From: Nautilus pompilius
Lineage: Eukaryota; Mollusca; Cephalopoda; Nautilida; Nautilidae
Assembly (NCBI GenBank): GCA_018389105.1
Contig: JACATO010000132.1
Location: forward strand, 1,996,501 to 2,060,500
Direction of reading: 5' to 3'
Length of the DNA: 64,000 nucleotides
The notes beneath the pieces were generated by a model, which ran no database searches, had not been told where the DNA came from, and worked only from the letters and a program-made list of their open reading frames with translations. The position numbers and the translations under genes were made by a program. Shown piece after piece: positions 51,488 through 61,248 of the stretch (positions within the stretch are counted from its first letter, which is position 1; every line of letters starts with the position of its first letter).

Positions 51488-53593
51488 TACGAGTACGCGT
51501 GTTCACAGCGCAGAGCATTAACCCCACTCCCATATTAACGGTTACGCGTGCTGCAAGTACGCGTGTTCACAGCGCAGAGCATTAACCCCACTCCCATATT
51601 AACGGTTACGCGTGCTGCAAGTACGCGTGTTCACAGCGCAGAGCATTAACCCCTCTCCCATATTAACGGTTACGCGTGCTGCAAGTACACGTGTTCACAG
51701 CGCAGAACATTAACCCCTCTCCCATATTAACGGTTACGCGTGCTGCAAGTACGCGTGTTCACACCGCAGAGCATTAACCCCACTCCCATATTAACGGTTA
51801 CGCGTGCTGCAAGTACCCGTGTTCACACCGCAGAGCATTAACCACACTCCCATATTAAAGGTTACGCGTGCTGCAAGTACGCGTGTTCACACCGCAGAGC
51901 ATTAACCCCACTCCCATATTAACGGTTACGCGTGCTGCAAGTACGCGTGCTCACACCGCAGAGCATTAACCCCTCTCCCATATTAACGGTTACGCGTGCT
52001 GTAAGTACACGTGTTCACAGCGCAGAGCATTAACCCTACTCCCATATTAACGGTTACGCATGCTGCAAGTACACGTGTTCACAGCGCAGAGCATTCACCC
52101 TACTCCCATATTAACGGTTACGCGTGCTGCAAGTACGCGTGTTCACACCGCAGAGCATTAACCCCTCTCCCATATTAACGGTTACGCGTGCTGCAAGTAC
52201 GCGTGTTCACACTGCAGAGCGTTAACCCCACTCCCATATTAACGGTTACGCGTGCTGCAAGGACGCGTGTTCACAGCGCAGAGCATTAACCCCACTCCCA
52301 TATTAACGGTTACGCGTGCTCACACCGCAGAGCATTAACCACACTCCCATATTAACGGTTACGCATGCTGCAAGTACGCGTGTTCACACAGCAGAGCATT
52401 AACCCTACTCCCATGTTAACGGTTACGCATGCTGCAAGTACGCGTGTTCACACCGCAGAGCATTAACCCCACTCCCATATTAACGGTTATGCGTGCTGCA
52501 AGTACGCGTGTTCACACCGCAGAGCATTAACCCCTCTCCCATATCAACGGTTATGCGTGCTGCAAGTACGCGTGTTCACACCGCAGAGCATTAACCCCTC
52601 TCCCATATTAACGGTTACGCGTGCTGCAAGTACGCGTGTTCACACCGCAGAGCATTAACCCCTCTCCCATATTAACGGTTACGCGTGCTGCAAGTACGCG
52701 TGTTCACACCGCAGAGCATTAACCCCACTCCCATATTAACGGTTACGCGTGCTGCAAGGACGCGTGTTCACAGCGCAGAGCATTAACCCCACTCCCATAT
52801 TAACGGTTACGCGTGCTCACACCGCAGAGCATTAACCACACTCCCATATTAACGGTTACGCATGCTGCAAGTATGTGTGTTCACACCGCAGAGCATTAAC
52901 CCTACTCCCATATTAACGGTTACGCATGCTGCAAGTACGCGTGTTCACACCGCAGAGCATTAACCCCACTCCCATATTAACGGTTACGCATGCTGCAAGT
53001 ACGCGTGTTCACACCGCAGAGCATTAACCCCACTCCCATATTAACGGTTACGCGTGCTGCAAGTATGCGTGTTCACACCGCAGAGCATAAACCCCTCTCC
53101 CATATTAACGGTTATGCGTGCTGCAAGGACGCGTGTTCACACCGCAGAGCATTAACCCCACTCCCATATTAACGGTTACGCGTGCTCACACCGCAGAGCA
53201 TTAACCACACTCCCATATTAACGGTTACGCATGCTGCAAGTATGGGTGTTCACACCGCAGAGCATTAACCCTACTCCCATATTAACGGTTACGCATGCTG
53301 CAAGTACGCGTGTTCACACCGCAGAGCATTAACCCCACTCCCATATTAACGGTTACGCATGCTGCAAGTACGCGTGTTCACACCGCAGAGCATTAACCCC
53401 ACTCCCATATTAACGGTTACGCGTGCTGTAAGTACACGTGTTCACAGCGCAGAGCATTAACCCCTCTCCCATATTAACGGTTACGCGTGCTGTAAGTACA
53501 CATGTTCACAGCGCAGAACATTAACCCCTCTCCCATATTAACGGTTATGCATGCTGTAAGTACACGTGTTCACAGTGCAGAACATTAACCCCA
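51488..53593. repeat. 64-bp satellite/minisatellite array, about 33 monomers
   Basis: The monomer of 64 bp begins ACGCGTGTTCACAGCGCAGA at 51495 and continues with CATTAACCCCACTCCCATAT and TAACGGTTACGCGTGCTGCA. Repeat starts fall exactly 64 bases apart (51495, 51559 and so on). From 51495 to 53562 there are 33 units, 30 of 64 bp and three of 49 bp, plus a partial last unit. The monomer is about half G+C with some six CpG, against A+T-rich flanks. Each unit contains ACGCGTG twice, 16 bases apart. Variants include CAGCGC/CACCGC, CCACT/CCTCT/CTACT and ACGCGTG/ACACGTG. No coding role is likely, since 64 is not a multiple of three. Confidence 0.98.
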
Positions 53594-54880
53594 GTCTAAT
53601 TTTTCCAGGGCTATGTTATGTTCCAGAATAAACAGGTATTCTTTCAAACTTGGATATTAACTCTGTATTTATTCTAACAGCTGATAATTTAACTGCAAAC
53701 TATTTTCAACATTGCATTCTCCCAACATTTCTTTAAGGAAATAATCTTTAAGTTCAGTTACTGATAATATGCTACGAAGAGATGGAATGGGTCAGGAAAT
53801 AAGACCACCATATGTTAATATGGAATGTTCATTCACAGTAATTGACTGAAAACCTGTAATTCATGTAGTTTGTTACTGAGGAAAGTAAATGAAACTGCCA
53901 GTCATTTTCAGCATGAAGCTGATTTAATATTGGTATTAAGACTCTGGAGGTGATTTTTAAATATATTTTTTTTCCCAGCCAGCACAGAACCCAAAACCTA
54001 ACTTTATGCTAGTAGATCAGCCAAAAAAGAAAGGTGCAAAACAGTCAGTAATCACGTCTTCTTAATTTATTGTTTTTTTACCACAGCCAGATTGCTTAAT
54101 CTTTGTTTAAAGCAAGAGACTGCAGCCTCTGTCATTTAACTTTAACCAAGAGTTTGGATTGCTTAGCTCTTCTTATTTACTTGAAAATTTTTCAGCTTCT
54201 ATAAATATCATCTCTGTTAATTTAAGATGGACACACCTCACTTTTCCATTTTTAAGAGTTTCTTTACTTTTCTGTATTAAATAAGTTTAATTGAGTGCAA
54301 AGTAATGTTCTGATTTGTAAAAAGTTATCAGAAAATATTGCTTGCATGTACCGTAATTTAGCATTTTACATAGCCTGCACTGTTCACTGAGAGAGAACAA
54401 AATTTGCTGACCTTCAATGAATTAACAGCAGCTGAGAATCATCAGAAATCTTGTTTGATAGATATCTGCGTGTGCCAGCCATCACTTGTTTCTACACACC
54501 ATATAAGCAATTTTTAACTGTTATACTACTTGTTTCCAGCCTCAATCTATGAGATTTGGGCAGGCACCTAGTACTTATTATTCTTCACTAAAATGTTTTT
54601 TTAACTGTTACTGGGCTATTAGTCCTGTACTGATACCTGTAGTCATATTCTTGAAAAAAGGATTTGTATACACTGTATATGTACTATCATTCATTATAAG
54701 CAGTTTATTAAGATGATTGGTTAGTTTTCTAACTAACTGTTTTCAGTATTCTTTGGGTACTCTCTCTGTAGATTACTATTTTGTCTCTCAACCACAATTT
54801 TGATGAAAACATTTTCAATGTTTTCTACTTCTAATGCATTTAAACTTACTGCTAGTGATACAGATTATATAGAATACTCT
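53594..54880. other. non-coding stretch
   Basis: No gene or repeat recognised. Confidence 0.5.
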
Positions 54881-56660
54881 CTGATTGCTTTCAGTCCTCT
54901 GCCCCTACTGTGACAATGTTTTTTTTCTTTCATTTATTCATTTTTGTCTATAGTTTTCTCAACTTTTACCAATTTTTTTACGTATGTATAATGCCTCTTG
55001 CCACTAATACTTCTATGACACATTCTCGCCTCTCACAAGTTTCCTGGTATTAGCTTTTTTAATGTTATGTCCTTTTCACCTGGAGAGCAAAAAATTTTCC
55101 TTTTTTGTCCATTGATTCCACCACACCAATCTTACTGCTGTATCTGAATAGCATTTAAAAGTCATTTCTCCTAATTGCAAACTATTCCAGGTCCTTTTGT
55201 TGTGTTTTTGTTTTTCAGTTTGGCTTCCTGCCATCTACTATTCAGAAGATTTGTACATCCACACTATCTGGGAAAATAACTCTTTTTTTCTTCTATTCTT
55301 TAATTTTCCCAATTCATTTACCTTGTCAGCCCCTTGTGGTTGCTATTTTCTTGAAGCATCATCAGTATTTACACTCTCTTTCTGTTTCCTGGCACACTCC
55401 TTTCCTCTGCTATCATTGTTAGTTTTATTACCAGTTTTTATTTGCATCTTTGATTTGCCTCAGTTTAGTGTTATGTAGCATAATATCTTGACTAAACACT
55501 ATTTTCCTTTTCCATCATGATTTTCTCATATCCACCAATTCCTCTCTGGTGTTTCTCGCTATCTTTCTTTTTTTTTCAAGTTAATAAAGCTCCAGTTGTT
55601 TGGCCTGTTTTTTTTACCTGTTTCTAACCTTTCTTCTGAAAATCATCTTTACTGTTTGTTTTCTCATCTTCAAAAGCACTTTTCATCTTAACTAGGCGCT
55701 CTTTCTTCTAAGGACTTTTAGCTTCTGGTTTTATTGGGCTATGTGGCACTCAATCTTCTGTTCTTAAATCTCCTTAATATAATTTTATCCTTTGGTTCTA
55801 GTGATTTTAGAATGTATAGTTTTTGCTGTTGAAGCATCCCTGAACACAGGGGATAGTTTCTTGTTACTCTTAAGTTCCTTCAATAGTTTTCTTCTTATGT
55901 ATTTCCTTTTACCTAAGGAACTAACTAGCACTGGTCTGTCATGTTACTACAGTTGGATTGTCATCCTATGTACATTTCTTTTCAGATACTTAATCAGAAA
56001 ACAAAGACAACATTGTTATGCAGGCTATGGTGGCCTCGCTACCTGCATCTTATATTTATTGTTTTGATGGTTTTCTTTCAGTATCTTCATGATCCCAGAG
56101 ATACCTTCTCAAGTCCTCCTGCGTTTGTAATTGTAATTTCACTAGATGATTTATGAATGTTTAGTTGGAAATACCTTTCTTAGTACTTTCCATTTTTTAT
56201 TAATTGCTAGCAGCTTCGATTTGTTCTGCAATTTTTGCTTTTTTTTTCCAATCATATCTGTATCTGTTTATTTTCTGCTGATTTACTGTCATCGGCTTGG
56301 TCACCTGTCTGTCGATACCTTTTGCCATCTAGCATGAATCAGAACAGCAAACCACTTGTCTCACCTTAACATTCACAAGTTTCTGACTAAATCTCTACCT
56401 TAGTTGTAGCTACATAATTTGTATTGCATTTCTCCAGAATTGCCTACCTGCAGTTTTTTTTTTTTTACTTTTGTTACCTGACCTTGTAAATTTTTTTATT
56501 AATTCATAAATGACATATTCACGTTTTCATTCAGCTGGCACTCCAGCATCTTGGACACCTTTTCATAGCTGGACTCTCAGTGTGATGCATCAATCGGATG
56601 ATTGTTCAGGTTTTCTTTGCTGATTTCTTCTCAGTTGTACAGTTCTTTTTTCCTGCATTT
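54881..56660 (-). repeat. second pyrimidine-rich stretch, possibly a decayed minus-strand element
   Basis: As at 26.6-29.3 kb, the + strand is C+T-rich and carries overlapping Leu/Phe/Ser-rich false frames (55197-55478, 55792-56067, 55941-56156, 56146-56337). This is explained by pyrimidine excess removing stops. No conserved domain is recognised on either strand. Confidence 0.3.
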
Positions 56661-57272
56661 ACATGCAACCATGATGACCATTAGAATTTGAACTTGATAT
56701 TGAGATACACAATATATAAGTGCGTAAAACTTGACTTAAATTTTGAACAAAAAAAAACAAAAGGTTAGACTATCCATGGAGGAATCTTCAATTTGCTGTC
56801 CTATTTAAATGATCAACAAAATCGATCTGAGCAGCCATCATTCATGGTTAGGGGGGGGTAAATCTGCTTCTAAGTACACTGATTACCATTCAGTGGAAAA
56901 GTTCTTCCATTTAGAAATTAATCTTTTTAAAAAAATTCTTAAATACCATTTTAAAAAGTAAAGAAAGTTGAATATGTTACCTCTTAACAAAAACAAAGCT
57001 TAATGTTACTAATTTTTAGAGTAATCAGCATCCAGATATATGGGCCCCCACTTTTTTTCTGGTATTTCAAAATAATATTTGTTTAAATGTTTAGAACCAA
57101 TTTCCCCATGTATTTATAATAATTGCATCTTTTATGATTTCCACAGATATGGAATAAAAGCCTTTAGCTACTGTTGTCTTTCTCTCTCTCTTCCATTAAT
57201 GTTTGCAGTAAATCTTGCTTTTGTTGTTTATGACCAGTTCTAATTTTTTAATTTGTCTTTCTAACTTATAAG

Positions 57273-57341
57273 GTGGCATTGACTTCCCCCAATTATGGCA
57301 GTGGTGGCATTTATCGTATACATTACAGCATTTCTTATCAG
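57273..57341 (+). CDS. candidate 69-bp phase-0 exon
   Basis: Bounded by TTGTCTTTCTAACTTATAAG (acceptor with a nearby CTAAC branch-like motif) and CAG|GTTAGT. It encodes exactly 23 codons, starting VALTSPNYGSGGIYRIHYSI, with both boundaries in phase 0 as in cassette exons. No family is recognised, and an accidental match is possible. Confidence 0.25.
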
Positions 57342-60086
57342 GTTAGTCAATTTAAAAAATTACCAGAAGTATTTCGCTGTTCCATTTTGTATGTGTACTA
57401 TCACAACAGACATCACTTAACCTCTTCCTTCCATGAATCATCTTCAATTTTAATCTCTCCTTCATTTGAAAAAAAATATAAGGTGCGGTGATGTAATCAC
57501 AAATATGCAATTTCATTGTCTAAAGCTCAATAATGAGTCTAAATAAATATACTTTTACCCTTCAGCATTATCATGAGCATAAACCAAAATAGCAGCTACC
57601 AATACATTATTTTGTGTGTGTGTTCATGCCAGTTTATGTTGTCAACACAGTGGTTATGTTCACTATTCTGGATGAAATGTGTCTGTGTTTGATATTACAT
57701 TGAATTATAACTCACCATTGATTGCTGGAATCAACAAAACAACATTTAAAGGGCAAATCCTGTAATAAAATAAGTGACCTGACATAATGTCAGCTGTCAA
57801 AAGGTACAAACATTAATAACATAAAAAAGAGAAGATGTAGAAAATAAGTCAGTCTTAAGAAGTAGAGATATCTTAAAACAACAAGTTATTGTAGGAAGAA
57901 GCATTTTTTATACAGCAATGGCTTAATGAAATAGATACACAATAAATTTAATGAGGAAGCCAGTAACACTGTGCTGTTGTGTGTAATACCAGACACCTGT
58001 TTACTCCATTATACAATATCTGTGTATAGCTTGCAACAACAGCCTAACTTGTGACATATTCTACACCCACCACAAACAATAACACAGCAGCCATATTTCT
58101 TTTCAGAGTTGGCCTGTGTTCAATCTGTGAGAATATGTACACTTTCTTTTTGTTCTTTTGTTTTTACCCTCATCTTTAAGATTTAAGGTGCACAGATGAG
58201 CAACAATTATAATAACAATTAACATTATGGGATTATCACTTTATTAACAAATCTGATGACAACCAGCAGTTAACAGGGGTGCATATATCAAGTAGTTAGA
58301 CAGCTGGCATGTTTGGTACATGAAGTAAATGGTGACAATCTCTTGGAAAAATAAACTCTGATTACAACATTTCCAACAGTCACATTTTAGATACTGTTTA
58401 CACCTATGTTTTGTAAAATTTTCAGAGGTAATAAACATGCAAATTATAATTCATCTTTTTTAAAGAATGGGATCATTATCTCAAAAGAATATTTCTAGTT
58501 CACTAATTAACAAATTAATATCTATTATTCACTTCAATTTGCATAAATAAAACAAAAACAAACCTTTCTCTACTTTTCATTTTAAACATTAAAAATTTTT
58601 TTGGATTTTTTTTTTAAAAAAAGTTTTGCATGTGTACATTGTGACTTTAAATGGTACTGTGGTAAATCAATGGTTTTTAATAAAATAATATCACAGTGCA
58701 GACTGTCTACCAGACGACTTTTTAAAATCTTTAATCGTGGAAAATTATTTGTGCAAATGAATCATTTTATGAAATTCAATAGTATTGCTTTTTTTAAAAA
58801 TGGATTACTTATTTATGATTATTTTTTAGCAGTAGTATCAAAGACAGGTTTTTTAAAATACTTATTTAAATACACTTCTGAAATATTCCAGTTCACTTCT
58901 CATTGGTCATTGCTGGTATACCCACAATTCAATGTAAATAAAAACTGACAAATTTTATTAAATGGTTTTTCTTCCAGAAATTCTTTATTTTCAGAAATTT
59001 TGTTTTTTTTTTTTGCTGGAATACTTTAAAATGTTAGAGAGAAGAGTTTTCTACTTGGTTTTGTTGAAAATTATCTGAGTTTTTAAACAGTAAGAAAACA
59101 GGTAATGTTGACTTCCTTTGGGTACCATCCAAACCCATTTCATATTCAAGAACTCAACATCTCTGTATTACACAGAGCATTGTAGTGGCTTGGGAACATT
59201 TTCTTCTTTATTAAGCAACAACTTCTATGTAAATGAATGATTCTATTCACTAATATCACTGACAAAAATGAAGCTTATGACTGATACAGTAGGTCATCCA
59301 TCCCCTGTTTTTTATTTTGTCGAATTACACATCTGGTGCATATAAAACTCAGAAAATGCTCAATTTTATAAACATTAATCTGCTACTAAAGTGGTATTTC
59401 TGTAGTAAAAGAAAGTAGGCTTATGAATGTGGAAGGGTTGGTTGATTTTAATAGTGTTTTGCTAAGTTTGTGTGGCTATGATTAGAATAAGAGGAATAAA
59501 GGGCTGGACAGACAGATGAGCCACAGGAAATCACAGAGACTTATATTTTTAAATATCATGACAACTTGTATATGTCAGTTCTCCTAACCAGCCTTATTAT
59601 AGGATGTCATGACCTTAAAAAAAACTTTGTACAAAATGTTTCATGAAAGGAAACTCTGTTGTTGTTGTTTTTTTCTGAAATTCTGTATAATAAATCATTT
59701 GTTTACTACTGTTAATATTTAACCAGACAACAATATTGACATTTCCATTACTTTCTCTCTTCCATTATTAGTGTTATCATTAAGTCTGACATGATTATGA
59801 AGTTGGTTTCTAATGAGTTAAACATTATTTTCTCATTGGTATCTGTTTGTCTATAATTTCAAAAATAAAACCAGCTCTCATACTATTGTCTTGTTTGTAC
59901 AAAAGGTCTCTTGTTATAAGAGATTCCAGCTACAATGAACAAAAGCTGTTCAAAAGGTCAGACTTTCAAGCTAGCATCAGATGGAGGCCTTGTATAAGCT
60001 GCTGCTGCTGTTACTATATTATGATTACTGTACTATAGTACCACTACTGCAGAATTATTATTATCGCTGTATTACAATTATTACTA
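57342..60086. other. non-coding stretch
   Basis: No gene. The last 90 bases (59995-60086) are a cryptic repeat of CTG, TTA, CTA and TAC-like triplets, which resumes beyond the mariner. Confidence 0.45.
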
Positions 60087-60116
60087 TTAGGTCATTACAA
60101 AAGTTTTGTCGGTTTT
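60087..60116 (+). repeat. left terminal inverted repeat of the 60 kb mariner
   Basis: Pairs with 61217-61246 in inverse orientation; the core is TTACAAAAGTTTTGTCG. Confidence 0.95.
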
Positions 60117-60276
60117 TATATTATATTAATTTGGGGTTAATTTTTTGCACACTTGTGAAGGTGCATGTAGATAAGTTATGTATCGTTTTGTAGCATGTGC
60201 TTTGGCATACATTATCCAAAGCCTACCTTTTTAAAAATCATATAATGGATATTTGTTTCAGGGTTCTGAGTGAAGT

Positions 60277-61190
60277 GTGGATAGAAAAGTTTTTCATGCC
60301 ATTTTGCTTCATGAGATCAAACCAGGCCACAGAGCAAGCGAGGTAACTCGTAACATTAAGCAAGCATGGGATGAGGACACAGCAAATGAGAGTACAGTAC
60401 AACGATGGTTTGCAAAGTTTCGATCAGGAGATGTGAGCCTCGAAGATGAGGAACATAGCAGACGTCCTTCCAGCTGTGATGACGATCATCTGAAAGTTTC
60501 AGTTGAAGCTGATCCAAGAAAAATAGTGCGAGAAATTGCTGGTGAGCTTGACATAAGCACTGCAACTGTTTCCTGGCATCTTGATGTAATCAGCAAGGTG
60601 AAAAGGTTTGACAAGTGGATGCCTCACGAGTTGAATGAACAACAACAAAACCGTCGATTGGAGATCTGCTCTTCGCTGTCATAAGAAACAAAAAACGACC
60701 GATTTCTTGACCAAATCATTGTGCGTGATGAAAATGGATCCTTTTTGACAGTTGCAAATGATCAGCAATGGCTTGACTGAAACAAGGCGCCTAACCACAT
60801 TCCAAAACCCAGCTTCCACACAAAGAAGGTCACGGTCTCTGTCTGGTGGACTGCATCTGGTGTCATCCACTACAATTTCTTGCAACCTGGCGAAACCATC
60901 ACAGCTGGAAGGTACTGTCGTGAATTAAATGTTCTTCATCAGAAACTCTCCAAATGACAGCTGGCATTGGTGAATCGAAGGGGCCCAATTCTGCTCCACG
61001 ACAATACTCCTCGTCATGTTGCAAAAATGCCTCTTCAAAAACTGAACACATTGGGGTACGAAGTTCTCCCTCACCCAGCCTATTCTCCAGACCTTTCTTC
61101 CACAGATTATTTACCACCTTTTCAAACACCTCAATGGCTTCCTACAGTTTATTGACTCTAAAAATCCAGATTTTTTCAAAATGGTATAAA
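60277..61190 (+). pseudogene. mariner transposase pseudogene, C-terminally deleted
   Basis: The first 135 codons are open from 60277 and contain the two helix-turn-helix regions: ANESTVQRWFAKFRSGD, then a DEEHSRRPS linker, EADPRKIVREIAGELDIS and KWMPHELNEQQQNRR. The start codon is GTG where ATG is expected. TAA interrupts at 60682, and further in-frame stops occur near 60778 and 60955. All three catalytic Asp survive in one frame, at 60727-60729, 61000-61002 (LLHDNTPRHVA) and 61105-61107 (YSPDLSSTDY), with the 34-residue spacing of mariners. The usual Trp after the first Asp is lost, near a missing base. After STDY the frame shifts and some 30-40 codons are missing. Confidence 0.92.
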
Positions 61191-61216
61191 TGCACTAAGT
61201 CTCATTTTGGCGGTAG

Positions 61217-61246
61217 AAAAACGACAAAACTTTTGTAACAACCTAA
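61217..61246 (-). repeat. right terminal inverted repeat of the 60 kb mariner
   Basis: Inverted partner of 60087-60116, followed by TA. Confidence 0.95.
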
Positions 61247-61248
61247 TA

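Larger units (their letters stand above)
60087..61246 (+). mobile_element. mariner element of Hsmar1/cecropia type, 1160 bp, inactive
   Basis: Terminal inverted repeats of about 30 bp are present. The left begins TTAGGTCATTACAAAAGTTT and the complement of the right begins TTAGGTTGTTACAAAAGTTT, with three or four mismatches. Both are flanked by TA (60085-60086, 61247-61248). TTAGGT at the tips, and a transposase resembling the one fused in primate SETMAR, place it near the cecropia/Hsmar1 group. It is about 100 bp shorter than a full element because the 3' coding end is deleted. Confidence 0.95.

Noticed and set aside
52990..53172. 60-codon ORF inside the satellite
   Set aside because: A product of the 64-bp repeat, which cycles through all three frames.
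51488..53593. CRISPR-like array
   Set aside because: The units are continuous near-identical monomers with no unique spacers, in an animal genome. It is a satellite.
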